Assembly (NCBI RefSeq): GCF_900109945.1
Contig: NZ_FOBX01000003.1
Coordinates: forward strand, 558,001-622,000
From: Bradyrhizobium sp. OK095
Lineage (GTDB): Bacteria; Pseudomonadota; Alphaproteobacteria; Rhizobiales; Xanthobacteraceae
Reading direction: 5' to 3'
Length of the DNA stretch: 64,000 nucleotides
Shown here: in pieces, positions 25,634 to 34,306 of the stretch
How the letters are laid out: each line of letters starts with the position of its first letter
Position numbering within the stretch: the first letter of the stretch is position 1
The notes under the pieces: generated by a model
Database searches by the model: none
Told to the model about the DNA's origin: nothing
The model's input: only the letters and a program-made list of their open reading frames with translations
Made by a program: the position numbers and the translations under genes

Positions 25634-27490
25634 TCAATACCTGTCGTCGCCACGCCCGTCGTCGTCATCGTGGAAGTCGTGGTCGCCGCCTCGGCTGAAA
25701 CCGGGATCGACGCACGCAAAGTTGCCGGCGTCATTGGTCATGCCGCTGCCCTTGTAGGCCGCGATCTTCGGATAGACGCAGAGCGGCCGCGTGCCGCTGG
25801 CCGGGAAGTTCATCGCGACGCGCGGATCGAACAGTCCACCGGCCGGGTAGGGCGAGGTGGCGTTGGTGTTGGTCGCGACGATACGTTCCGGCGCGATGCC
25901 GTTCTCGACCCAGTCGGTGATGGCCTTGAGCTCGTTGCCGGCGAAGCTCGCGGTGGCCGCGCCGCCGCCGCAATGAGCCATGTTCGGCACCATGAACAAC
26001 CGCGCGAAATCGGCCGCGCGACCGCTCATGTGCCGGTCCATGTGGCGATACCAGCGGGCGATCGCAGCACCCGAGAAGATGCCGTCATTGACGGAGGAGG
26101 AGATGATCAGCTTGCCGCCGCGTGCCTTGAACGGCCGCAAATCGGTCGAGACCGCGGCCATGAAGTCCATGCTGCTTTCGGGATAGGCCTGGGTCTTGTT
26201 GAAGATTTTTGGCGCGTCGGTGTCGAAGTTGAATTTGAACACGAAAGCTTCCTGGCCGTTCGGCCCGTTGACGGGCGTGACCACGGGCGGGGTCTGGAAG
26301 ATCATCGGGATCGCGCCTGCGCCGAGCGTCAGGTTGATGGCGGTGTTGACACCAGGCACCGGCGCGGTGACGACGTTCCAGAGTTGCCAGCCCGCGCCGG
26401 GCGCGGTGGGCGGCGTCCAGATGCCGGCATCCCAGAACCAGTTCGAATAGAGCCGTTGTCCCCTTGAGTTGACCGGCCCGGCGTAGATCTTCTTCAACGC
26501 GTCGACTTGCTTGGCCGTGAGGCACGTGCCGCCATGCGGCGTGCTGCCATGCGAGCCGGAGCCGCAGGTGTAACTGGCGAGCGCCGGATACACCTTCTTC
26601 GCCGTGCAGGCGTGATAATTGTCGATGATGCCGTCGACGAGGCCATCGAGCGCGTCGCAGGCGCTCAGGATCGCGGCCGAGGCCACCTGGAGATCTTGCA
26701 CGGGAAACGTGTCGGGAATGAACGGTTGTCCGTTGACGTCGTTGCTGGTTGCGAGCGTGCCGAGCACCTGCTCGTTCCAGGCTTCCGCGAGGCCCGCCTG
26801 CGGCAGGTTGAAGCCGGGATTTTGCGAGATCACGCCGTCGAACAGCCAGGGGAAGCGCTGCGACGCCACCATCGCGTCGCGGCCGCCGTTCGAGCAACCC
26901 ATGATGTAGGAGTAGACGGTGTCGAGGCCGTAGAAATAGGAGATGATCTCTTTCGAGATCGTCGCGGTCTTCTCGATACCGTTGTAGCCGTAGTCCCGGC
27001 GCGCCTGCGCGTCGATGGCGAAATGCGCGGATCCTCCCGCATTGGCATCGTCGTCTTGATGTCCGCCGACGACATTGCCGGGGTTGTCCTCGTGGCCGCC
27101 ATCATCGGCGGCGACAGCCCAGCCCTGGCCGAGCTCGACACCGGCCGCACCTTGCGGATCGGCATTGAGGCTGCCGTCGGTGCCGCCGCCGCCCATCATC
27201 TCGAAACGGCCATGCCAGGTATTGGGCAGGTTGAGCGCAAAGCCGATCCCGTAGGTGAAATGATCGGGGTCCTGCGTCGAGACGCGCTTGTTGATGATGC
27301 CGATGACGTTGCAATAACCGGACTTCTGGGTCGCGCTCAGGATCTGCGTGTTCGCCAAAGTGAGGCCGGTGAGGGCGGTACAGGAGGCGCGCGGCGCGAC
27401 GCCGCCCGGCGGCAATTCATGTGCGGCGGCATGGGTGCCGAGAGACGCCCATGTGGCGATGATCGTCGAGGCGAGGAAAAGTCGTTTCAT
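25634..27490 (-). CDS. Tannase/feruloyl esterase-family exported protein
   Basis: This 618-residue secreted serine esterase has a signal peptide (MKRLFLASTIIATWASLGTHA). The nucleophile motif MGCSNGGRDAM lies near residue 193, followed by FDGVISQNPGFNLP, a tannase-family signature. The C-terminal NDGIFSG and MAHCGGG segments carry the expected Asp and His. Paired cysteines fit an exported enzyme. The family cleaves ester bonds of tannins, feruloylated plant polymers or mono-aryl esters, fitting a soil or plant-associated bacterium. ATG 27490 was chosen because GGGAGGG is 8 bp upstream. The C-terminus ends in a short Asp/His-rich tail (DHDFHDDDDGRGDD), possibly metal-binding. Confidence 0.9.
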   Translation of the reverse strand: MKRLFLASTIIATWASLGTHAAAHELPPGGVAPRASCTALTGLTLANTQILSATQKSGYCNVIGIINKRVSTQDPDHFTYGIGFALNLPNTWHGRFEMMGGGGTDGSLNADPQGAAGVELGQGWAVAADDGGHEDNPGNVVGGHQDDDANAGGSAHFAIDAQARRDYGYNGIEKTATISKEIISYFYGLDTVYSYIMGCSNGGRDAMVASQRFPWLFDGVISQNPGFNLPQAGLAEAWNEQVLGTLATSNDVNGQPFIPDTFPVQDLQVASAAILSACDALDGLVDGIIDNYHACTAKKVYPALASYTCGSGSHGSTPHGGTCLTAKQVDALKKIYAGPVNSRGQRLYSNWFWDAGIWTPPTAPGAGWQLWNVVTAPVPGVNTAINLTLGAGAIPMIFQTPPVVTPVNGPNGQEAFVFKFNFDTDAPKIFNKTQAYPESSMDFMAAVSTDLRPFKARGGKLIISSSVNDGIFSGAAIARWYRHMDRHMSGRAADFARLFMVPNMAHCGGGAATASFAGNELKAITDWVENGIAPERIVATNTNATSPYPAGGLFDPRVAMNFPASGTRPLCVYPKIAAYKGSGMTNDAGNFACVDPGFSRGGDHDFHDDDDGRGDDRY

Positions 27491-27921
27491 GTCATGCCCT
27501 CCCAGTTTCATCATGGATGATTGAACGAAAGCGCCCGGCGCGTTGCCAACGGGCGAAACGTCGCGTGGTCAGAAATTTTTGCAGAAATGCTGTTGGGAGA
27601 CAGGCGCGCCGCGCCGGCGATGAGCCGCGCCGCCGTTTCAGTGGCGCGCAAAACCATTCCGCCGCGATGCGCTGTGGCATGCGGATCGGTGCCCAGCCCT
27701 GATGACGGCACGGACGTTCGCTCCCCTTGAAACCGCTCGTGGTACGGCAGGTTTTCACGATCCTTAGGCGAGCGATGTTGCCGTGTCAACATGACGCATC
27801 GCGCGATATTGCCATGCAACCTGTCGTAGAAGCTGTAGGCGCGGAACGAAGTTCCGCCCGGCTTCTCCATTCCACCGCGTTGCGTTAGGTTAGCTGTCCG
27901 AATCCTTGAGGACACGGCCGG
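27491..27921. other. Intergenic region without a recognised gene
   Basis: This divergent gap between the tannase-family and MarR-type genes holds no convincing frame. One small dyad, GCGGAAC/GTTCCGC at 27841-27857, lies 64 bp before the MarR start and could be its operator. Nothing else was identified. Confidence 0.5.
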
Positions 27922-28509
27922 ATGCGCCTGCACCGGCTCTGCGAAAGATGTGCGTCGATGCGGCCAGCCAAGGCACGGGTGAAGAAACGGATCGCGGGAC
28001 CGCAGCGGGCGGCACGCGCGACAAAGCCGTCGCGCTCGCCGCCGCGCACCGCGTCCGGCGCGACATCGCCCCGGGCGAAACCGCTTGCCCTGGGCGACCT
28101 CTCGCAATTGCTGGGCTATTCCATCCGTCGGGCGCAGCTCTGGATCTTTAGGGAGTTCAGCCGGCAATTGGCGGCCTTCGAGATCAGTCCTGCCCAATTT
28201 TCCGTGCTCTGCGTCATCGACTCAAATCCCGGCGTCAATCAGCTTGCCGTGGCGCAGCTGTTGTCGATCGAACGTGCCGGGCTCGGCAGGCTGGTGGATC
28301 ATCTGGAAGGTCGTGGCCTGGTGCGACGCAGCGCGTCGGCGATCAACCGCCGCTATTACGTGCTCTATCTGACCGTGGCCGGAACGGCGCTGCTGGGCCG
28401 GCTGAGGCCGGCGGCCGCCGAAAGCGACAAGGCGCTGGCCGCCAAGATCGGACCGCGCGCCTACAAGGAATTGCAGCGGGCGCTGTCGACCTTTGTCGGG
28501 GACGCCTGA
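27922..28509 (+). CDS. MarR-family transcriptional regulator
   Basis: This 195-residue protein has a basic, low-complexity N-terminal extension of about 55 residues followed by a MarR winged helix. The DNA-recognition region is QLAVAQLLSIERAGLGRLVDHLEGRGLV (residues 109-135), with the wing at RRSASAINRRYYVLYLT. ATG 27922 follows GAGGA; an internal ATG at 27958 is also possible. The TRAP binding-protein gene begins 142 bp downstream on the same strand and is a likely target. MarR proteins usually respond to small aromatic or keto acids. Confidence 0.87.
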   Translation: MRLHRLCERCASMRPAKARVKKRIAGPQRAARATKPSRSPPRTASGATSPRAKPLALGDLSQLLGYSIRRAQLWIFREFSRQLAAFEISPAQFSVLCVIDSNPGVNQLAVAQLLSIERAGLGRLVDHLEGRGLVRRSASAINRRYYVLYLTVAGTALLGRLRPAAAESDKALAAKIGPRAYKELQRALSTFVGDA

Positions 28510-28651
28510 GCGATCCGCGGCGGTCCCGTTTTGGCGGGTCGCCCCTTCCTTATCATGGCTTGAACTGCGTGGCAGGAACGGGCAAACGGTCCGCGAAGAC
28601 CGTGGCCTACGCCACCCATTTCAAGCCTGACGTCAAGGGAGAGACCCCATC

Positions 28652-29743
28652 ATGGAACGCCGTACATTCCTCAAGGGCGGCGCGGTTGCCGGCGCGACGA
28701 CGCTGGTTGCTGCACCTGCGATCGCGCAGAGCGCGCCAGAGATCAAATGGCGCCTGACCTCGAGCTTCCCGAAGTCGCTCGACACCATCTACGGCACCGC
28801 GCAGACGTTTGCGAAATACGTGGCCGAGGCCACCGACAACAAATTCCAGATCCAGACCTTTGCGGCCGGCGAGATCGTTCCGGGCCTTCAGGCGCTGGAC
28901 GCCGTCAGCACCGCCAGCGTCGAGATGGCGCAGACGCCGCTCTATTTCTATATCGGCAAGGAGCCGGCGCTGGCCTACGCCACCGGCGCGCCGTTCGGCA
29001 TGAACCATCGCCACCAGGAATCCTGGTGGCATTTCGGCGGTGGTGCCGATCTCGCCAACGAGGCGCTCAAGCCGTTCAAGGCGCACGCCATCCTCTGCGG
29101 CAATTCCGGCACCCAGATGGGCGGTTGGTTCCGCAAGGAGATCAAGACGGTCGACGATCTCAAGGGCCTCAAATTCCGCATCGCCGGCATGGGCGGCCAT
29201 GTGCTGGCCAAGCTCGGCGTGGTACCGCAGCAGATCGCGGGCGGCGACATCTATCCGGCGCTGGAGAAGGGCACGATCGACGCGGTCGAATTCGTCGGTC
29301 CCTATGACGACGAGAAGCTCGGCTTCCAGAAGGTCGCAAAATACTATTACTTCCCCGGCTGGTGGGAAGGCGGCGCCATGCTGCACATGATCGTCAACGA
29401 CGAGAAATGGGCGAGCCTGCCGAAGCAGTATCAGGCGATCGTCAACCAGGCTGCCTCCGCGGCAGGCGCCTGGATGCTCGAAAAGTACGACAGCGTGAAT
29501 CCGGCAGCCCTGAAGCGGCTGCTGGCAAATGGCGCGGAGCTGAAGGCGTTCCCGCAGCCGGTGATGGAAGCCTGCTACACCGCGACCCAGGAACATCTGA
29601 ACGAGCTCGCCGCCAAGAGCGATTTGTTCAAGCGCACCAAGGACAGCCACGACGCCTATATGAAGGAGCTGCTGTTCTACACGCAGATCGCGGAGAATTT
29701 TTACGACAACTATCTGCTCAGCAAGATGCGCAACAAGAGCTGA
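28652..29743 (+). CDS. TRAP transporter solute-binding protein (DctP/TakP-type), orphan
   Basis: This 363-residue periplasmic binding protein has a Tat-like signal (MERRTFLKGGAVAGATTLV, cut near AIAQSA). TRAP features are WRLTSSFPKSLDTIYG at the start, the GLKFRIAGMGGHVLAKLG segment near residue 175 with the conserved Arg, and GTIDAVEFVGPYDD near 208. The layout resembles the TakP group that binds alpha-keto acids. No DctQ or DctM membrane subunits lie nearby, so it must use a transporter encoded elsewhere or act as a sensor partner. A MarR gene precedes it on the same strand. Confidence 0.9.
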   Translation: MERRTFLKGGAVAGATTLVAAPAIAQSAPEIKWRLTSSFPKSLDTIYGTAQTFAKYVAEATDNKFQIQTFAAGEIVPGLQALDAVSTASVEMAQTPLYFYIGKEPALAYATGAPFGMNHRHQESWWHFGGGADLANEALKPFKAHAILCGNSGTQMGGWFRKEIKTVDDLKGLKFRIAGMGGHVLAKLGVVPQQIAGGDIYPALEKGTIDAVEFVGPYDDEKLGFQKVAKYYYFPGWWEGGAMLHMIVNDEKWASLPKQYQAIVNQAASAAGAWMLEKYDSVNPAALKRLLANGAELKAFPQPVMEACYTATQEHLNELAAKSDLFKRTKDSHDAYMKELLFYTQIAENFYDNYLLSKMRNKS

Positions 29744-29754
29744 TTGCGAGAAGA

Positions 29755-29778
29755 GGGCGCGGTGCTTACGCCGCGCCC
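29755..29778. terminator. Bidirectional hairpin between convergent genes
   Basis: Perfect 8-bp GC arms GGGCGCGG and CCGCGCCC surround an 8-bp loop. The hairpin covers the stop codon of the minus-strand ATPase gene and begins 12 bp after the TRAP gene stop. No clear T-run follows. Confidence 0.5.
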
Positions 29779-30539
29779 AGTCCCAGCTTCGCGTAAATCC
29801 GCCTTGCATAGGAACCGAACGCATCCGTCGTCTTCAGCGGAAGATCGCGCGGGAAGGGCAGCTCGATCGGGAAGTAGTCGGCCATCTTCGCCGGACCCGC
29901 GGTCAGCACGGCGCAGTGCGAGGACAGGAACACCGCTTCCTGGATCGAATGGGTGACGAAGATGATGGTCTTGCCGCTCTCGCGCCAGATCCGCAGCATC
30001 TCCAGATTCATCTGCTCGCGCGTCAGCGCGTCCAGCGCGCCGAACGGCTCGTCCATCAGGATCAGCTTTGGATCGTGGATGAAGGCGCGCGCGATGGCGG
30101 TCCGCTGCTGCATGCCGCCGGAGAGCTGATGCGGATATTTCTGTTCATGGCCTGAAAGGCCAACGAGGTTGAGCAGGTCGCGCGCCCGTTCGCGCGCGGC
30201 CTTGATCGGCAAGCCCACGATCTCGGCCGGCAGCAGCACGTTGTCCAGGATGGTGCGCCATTTCAGCAAAAGCGCCTGCTGGAACACCATGCCGATGTCG
30301 CGGGTCGGATCGAACGGGCTGTTGGCGTTGCCGATCGTCACCGTGCCGCCGTCGGCGCCGTGCAGGCCGGCCAGGATCTTCATCACTGTGGTCTTGCCGC
30401 AGCCGGAGGGGCCGACCAGCGACACCAGCTCACCTTCCTGCACGTCCATCGTGACATCGGATACGGCGAGGAACTCTGCGCCGCCGCTGCGATAGACCTT
30501 TCGGACGCCTTGCAGGCTGATGAACGGAGCGGAGCTCAT
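29766..30539 (-). CDS. ABC transporter ATP-binding protein (nitrate/sulfonate/pyrimidine-type importer)
   Basis: This 257-residue cytoplasmic ATPase belongs to the importer group that includes TauB, SsuB and ThiZ. It has Walker A GPSGCGKTT near residue 43, the Q-loop at GMVFQQALLL, signature LSGGMQQRTA near 140, Walker B LILMDEPFGALD near 160 and the switch His in FVTHS. The ATG at 30539 overlaps the stop of the upstream lyase-like gene as ATGA; an ATG at 30548 is also in frame. It is the last gene of a five-gene minus-strand operon that begins with the permease. Confidence 0.92.
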   Translation of the reverse strand: MSSAPFISLQGVRKVYRSGGAEFLAVSDVTMDVQEGELVSLVGPSGCGKTTVMKILAGLHGADGGTVTIGNANSPFDPTRDIGMVFQQALLLKWRTILDNVLLPAEIVGLPIKAARERARDLLNLVGLSGHEQKYPHQLSGGMQQRTAIARAFIHDPKLILMDEPFGALDALTREQMNLEMLRIWRESGKTIIFVTHSIQEAVFLSSHCAVLTAGPAKMADYFPIELPFPRDLPLKTTDAFGSYARRIYAKLGLGAA

Positions 30540-31591
30540 GCCAGCCATTTATCCAGATTGGCGGCGACGAAGGAATCATCGCTGAGGTCGGCATGCTCGC
30601 GCGTGACGCGGTCGATCTCGTCCTTCTGGCCGGGGCTGAGGCCCTCGTTTGGATCGAGGCACCACAAACCTTTCATCAGGCCCTGGCGCCGCAGCACTTC
30701 GTGGCAGCCGGCGATGCAGCCGTGAAAATTATTGGCGACATCGAAGAAGGCGCTGTTGCAGTCGGTGACGCGGGCATCGAGCGCGAGCAGATCGGCCGGC
30801 ACGCTGTCCTTGTGCCGCGCCGCCTTGCAACGCTCGAACTGTTTGATCGCGCTCGCGGTCCAGACTGACCAGTGGCCGAGCAGGCCGCCCTTGAAATAGG
30901 TGCGCGTGGTGATGCCGTTGTCGCGCAGGTCGAACGGCAGCATCAAATCGAGCAGGATGTGATCGTCATTGCCGGTGTAGAGCGCGACGCGGTCGAGCGC
31001 GCCGGCCGCCGCGACGCCGCGCAAAACATCAAGAGTCCTGTAGCGGTTGAACGGCGCGATCTTGATCGCGATGACATTGTCGATCGAGGCAAAACGCTGC
31101 CAGAACCGGCAGGACAGGATGACGCCGCCGACGGCCGGCTGAAGATAGAAGCCAACCAGCGGGATTTCGGCGGCGACCGCCGTGCAATGCGCAATGATCT
31201 CGTCCTCGGAGGCGCTCTTCATCGCGGCGAGGCTGAGGAGACCTGCGTGATAGCCGATGTCGCGCGCGGTGCGGGCTTCCGCGACAGCCTGGTTGGTTGG
31301 ACCTGCGAGGCCGGCGACCATCGCCAGCGGACGCTTGGTCCAGCTGGCAGCAGTCTCGGCGGCAAGCTCGAGCACGGGCCGATACAGGCCGACATCGCGG
31401 ATCGCGAACTGCGTGGTGTGCACGCCGACGGCAAGGCCACCTGAGCCTGCGTCGATGTAATAGCGCGTCAGGGCGCGCTGATGCCTTTTGTCGAGCTCGC
31501 GCTCGGCGGTGAGCGCCAGCGGATGCGCCGGCATCACGGTGCCCTCGGCGATCAGCTTGCGGATGTCGGCGTTGATCTGGCTGTGGTGCAT
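30536..31591 (-). CDS. Dihydrodipicolinate synthase-family protein (DapA/NanA-like aldolase)
   Basis: This 351-residue protein is a TIM-barrel of the Schiff-base aldolase/lyase family. The conserved GSGGLAVGVHTTQF near residue 48-62 matches the substrate-loop region, and the lysine in NVIAIKIAPFNRY near 175 is the likely Schiff-base residue. It is longer than DapA itself (about 290) and clearly not the lysine-pathway enzyme; relatives cleave or dehydrate sugar acids and keto acids. It is translationally coupled to the ABC ATPase gene and lies 6 bp behind the GNAT gene. This suggests it acts on the imported compound. Confidence 0.88.
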   Translation of the reverse strand: MHHSQINADIRKLIAEGTVMPAHPLALTAERELDKRHQRALTRYYIDAGSGGLAVGVHTTQFAIRDVGLYRPVLELAAETAASWTKRPLAMVAGLAGPTNQAVAEARTARDIGYHAGLLSLAAMKSASEDEIIAHCTAVAAEIPLVGFYLQPAVGGVILSCRFWQRFASIDNVIAIKIAPFNRYRTLDVLRGVAAAGALDRVALYTGNDDHILLDLMLPFDLRDNGITTRTYFKGGLLGHWSVWTASAIKQFERCKAARHKDSVPADLLALDARVTDCNSAFFDVANNFHGCIAGCHEVLRRQGLMKGLWCLDPNEGLSPGQKDEIDRVTREHADLSDDSFVAANLDKWLA

Positions 31592-31597
31592 GATGTC

Positions 31598-32419
31598 CTA
31601 TCCGAATTCAGGGCCGGCGACGGCGAATGGCATTTCCTCAACCATGGCGGTGGCGGGGCCGAACCGCATACGCTGAAACGGCCTCTCGATGGTCCAGCCA
31701 GACCCGGTCAATCCTTCCAGGAACGCGGCTTGCGAGGCGACGGCATCGATCAGAAGCGGGCCGGTCTCGGATCGTGTGATCGCATGAACCAAGGCCAACG
31801 CTGTTGCGGCATGATCGGCAAACAGCGGGCCGATATGGCGGGCGGTCCGGCCGTCGCGAACCAGCGCGATTGCGCCATGCGCGGAGACGATGCGCGAGCC
31901 CGAGCGCTGCGCGAAGGCGGAGAGGAGGGCGGTCCGGTCGAAACCGGTGGCGCGCCGGTCCCGCGCGCTCAGCGCATCGATGGTCGCGGATGAAGACGGC
32001 GGGGCTTCGGCTCGGCCGAGATTCGCCAGCTTCAGCCGGCGCAATTGCAGCGTCGGCGTGAAGCCGAGCGGCCCGTAGACGGCGGCGCCGTCGGGTGTCG
32101 CATCGAGCCAGCTGGTCAGGCCGTTCTTGCGCGCGGTCTCCAGGCAGGCATCGACGAGGCGCGTGGCAAGGCCGAGGCGGCGATGGGTGCCTGATACCAG
32201 CACCATGCTGATCCAGGCGTTGTTGCCGGAATAGGGCAGCAGCGCGGCCGTGGCGACCAGCCGGGTCCCGTCACGAATGCCGAACACGACGCCGTCGTGT
32301 AGGAAGATACGCCAGTCCTCCTCGGTCTGGTTCCAGTGCGCCTCCGTCGACAGCACCAGCCCGGCGATCGCATCATCGACGCCGAGCTTGAGGATCGGCG
32401 GACCGTCAGTAGCGGCCAT
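31598..32419 (-). CDS. GNAT-family acetyltransferase with C-terminal extension
   Basis: This 273-residue protein has an N-terminal GNAT domain with the acetyl-CoA loop HRRLGLATRL near residue 80 and a following segment AVYGPLGFTPTLQLRRL. A C-terminal region of about 130 residues resembles the second domain of YitH-like acetyltransferases. The acceptor is unknown. Its start overlaps the stop of the epimerase-like gene by 14 bp, so it is part of the TetR-controlled operon and may modify the imported substrate or an intermediate. Confidence 0.87.
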   Translation of the reverse strand: MAATDGPPILKLGVDDAIAGLVLSTEAHWNQTEEDWRIFLHDGVVFGIRDGTRLVATAALLPYSGNNAWISMVLVSGTHRRLGLATRLVDACLETARKNGLTSWLDATPDGAAVYGPLGFTPTLQLRRLKLANLGRAEAPPSSSATIDALSARDRRATGFDRTALLSAFAQRSGSRIVSAHGAIALVRDGRTARHIGPLFADHAATALALVHAITRSETGPLLIDAVASQAAFLEGLTGSGWTIERPFQRMRFGPATAMVEEMPFAVAGPEFG

Positions 32420-33443
32420 CGCGCACCTCGTATTTGGTGGGCTTGCCGAGGCTCGGCATGGCGCGTGAGACCCAGTCGGCCGTCCAGGCGATCAGCTGCT
32501 CGGTGTCGACCACCGGCAGGCCGAACAGCTCGACCGCTTTCGACGTGTCGGTGAGCCACGCGGTCGGCTCTTCCTTGCCTGTCAGGACCGGCGCGCGACC
32601 GAAGCGGGCACCAAATCTTGCGGCGAGATCGCGCACCGCAAGAATCTCGTGGCCGCTGACATTGATCGGCGTGGTCGGGGCGGTGCAATGCGCGAGGCAC
32701 CGCAGCGCCTGCGCGGAGGCATCGCCCTGCCAGATGAAATTGACATGGCCAAGGCTGACGTCGATCGGCGTGCCCGTCAGCACTTTTGTGGCGATGTCGT
32801 GCAGCACGCCGTAGCGCATGTCGATCGCGTAGTTGAGGCGGAACAGCCGTCCCGGCGTCGAGAACCTGCGCGAAAAATATTCGAACATGCGCTCGCGGCC
32901 GACGCAGGACTGGGCGTATTCGCCGGGCGGGTTCGGCGCCATCTCCTCGGTCGCGCCTTTGCCGCCGACGGGCACGAACGGATAGATGCAGCCGGTCGAG
33001 AACGCCACGATCCGCGACGACGGAAAGGCCTGCGCGACCAGCGCCGGCACATGCGCGTTCATCGCCCAGGTCAGCGACAAATCGCCCTCGGCGCCGAATT
33101 TGCGGCCGGCCATGAAGATGATGTTGGGTGCCTTGGGGAGGGCCTGAATTGCGCTCTCGTCCATCAGGTCGCAATTGATGGTCTCGACGCCGCGGGCGTG
33201 CAGCCACTCCTTCACACCGGCTTCGCTGAAGCGCGCCACGCCGATGACGCGGCGATCCGGCACGGCTGCCTTCGCGAGCCCCGCCAGCGTCGGGCCCATC
33301 TTGCCAGCGACGCCGAGGATCATGATGTCGCCCTCGACCTTTTTGAGATCGTCGATCAGCGCCTGGGAGGGCCGGCACAGGAGATCGTCGAGGGCTGCGA
33401 TATCGGGAATGGTCTTCGGCAGGTTGTCGCGGGTGAGAAGCAT
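32406..33443 (-). CDS. NAD-dependent epimerase/dehydratase-family protein
   Basis: This 345-residue protein has an extended-SDR Rossmann fold with the dinucleotide loop GVAGKMGPTLAG near residue 42. The segment SRIVAFSTGCIYPFVP near 140 carries the catalytic Ser region. The usual YxxxK is not clear: YAQSCVGRE stands where it is expected, so the active site may differ. ATG 33443 was chosen; a longer frame upstream would overlap the permease gene. It lies 10 bp behind the permease and overlaps the GNAT gene. A sugar or polyol-type substrate is plausible but not shown. Confidence 0.85.
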   Translation of the reverse strand: MLLTRDNLPKTIPDIAALDDLLCRPSQALIDDLKKVEGDIMILGVAGKMGPTLAGLAKAAVPDRRVIGVARFSEAGVKEWLHARGVETINCDLMDESAIQALPKAPNIIFMAGRKFGAEGDLSLTWAMNAHVPALVAQAFPSSRIVAFSTGCIYPFVPVGGKGATEEMAPNPPGEYAQSCVGRERMFEYFSRRFSTPGRLFRLNYAIDMRYGVLHDIATKVLTGTPIDVSLGHVNFIWQGDASAQALRCLAHCTAPTTPINVSGHEILAVRDLAARFGARFGRAPVLTGKEEPTAWLTDTSKAVELFGLPVVDTEQLIAWTADWVSRAMPSLGKPTKYEVRDGRY

Positions 33444-33453
33444 GGGGCGGTCC

Positions 33454-34224
33454 TTAGCTTTGCCTGGCATCGCCGACCACGAACATGCGTTCGAGGACGA
33501 GCACCAGGCCGTAGAGGGCGACGCCAAGCAGCGTCAGCAGCACGACGGCCATCACCATCGCGGGCGTGTCGAGCGAGGACTGCACCTGGATCATGAGGTA
33601 GCCGAGCCCGCGCTCGGAGGCGATGAACTCGCCGACGATGGCGCCGGCCACCGCGAGGATGGCGCCGACCTTCATGCCGGAGAAGATGAAAGGCAGCGAA
33701 CCCGGCAGCTGGATCTTGCGGAACAGCGTCCAGCGCGAGCCGCGCAGCGATTTGACGAGATCGAGGAGATCGGGCTCGACCTCGCGCAGGCCCCGCGCGG
33801 TGGTGAGCAGGATCGGGAAGAAGCAGATGCTGAAGGCGATCAGGATGTTCGGCACGATGCCGTAGGAGAACCAGACGATCAGCAGCGGGCCGAGCGCGAC
33901 CTTCGGGATCATGTTCAGCGTCACGAACAGCGGCAGCAGCGCCACGCTCAGCAGCGGCGCCCAGCTGAAGATCACCGCGAGCGCGACACCGACGAAGGCG
34001 CCGAGCGCGAAGCCGCCGAGGATCTCGATCGCCGTCACCAGCGTATTGGCGCCCCAGGCATAGTTCGCGGTTCCCAGCGTCTGAACCGTCGCCAGCGGGG
34101 AGGGCAGGATGAATTTCGGCACGTGGAAGGCGTCGACCAGGACCTGCCAGAGCACGAGCACGGCGAGGTGCACGATCAGGATGATCGCAAAGCTGCGTGC
34201 GGTGTGTGCCCCGTCGGCTGCCAC
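33454..34224 (-). CDS. ABC transporter permease (nitrate/sulfonate/pyrimidine-type importer)
   Basis: This 256-residue inner-membrane protein of the BPD_transp_1 family has about six membrane segments (first at residues 11-33). The cytoplasmic coupling loop, around DLVKSLRGSRWTLFRKIQLPGSLPFI (near 160-185), carries the EAA-like motif that meets the ATPase. The start is GTG at 34224, preceded by AGGGAG. It heads a five-gene operon, and a TetR operator candidate lies 67 bp upstream, over the likely -35 region. Its binding protein is encoded divergently at 35056. Confidence 0.9.
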   Translation of the reverse strand: MAADGAHTARSFAIILIVHLAVLVLWQVLVDAFHVPKFILPSPLATVQTLGTANYAWGANTLVTAIEILGGFALGAFVGVALAVIFSWAPLLSVALLPLFVTLNMIPKVALGPLLIVWFSYGIVPNILIAFSICFFPILLTTARGLREVEPDLLDLVKSLRGSRWTLFRKIQLPGSLPFIFSGMKVGAILAVAGAIVGEFIASERGLGYLMIQVQSSLDTPAMVMAVVLLTLLGVALYGLVLVLERMFVVGDARQS

Positions 34225-34290
34225 CTTCTGCTCCCTGTTGTCCGCGGCCTCGCTGCCACAACGGCAGCCTAACCGTCCTTGACCTAAGTT

Positions 34291-34306
34291 TCAACTAGTT
34301 GGTTGA
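34291..34306. promoter_or_regulatory. Candidate TetR operator in front of the ABC permease operon
   Basis: TCAACTAGTTGGTTGA forms the dyad TCAAC-N6-GTTGA. It matches 13 of 16 positions of the site at 34957-34972 (other strand). It overlaps a TTGAAA hexamer on the minus strand, 17 bp from TAGGCT, and touches the stop codon of the TetR gene. Confidence 0.7.

Noticed and set aside
27511-28197. 228-codon minus-strand frame over the gap and MarR gene
   Set aside because: It overlaps the MarR winged-helix gene and has basic low-complexity composition.
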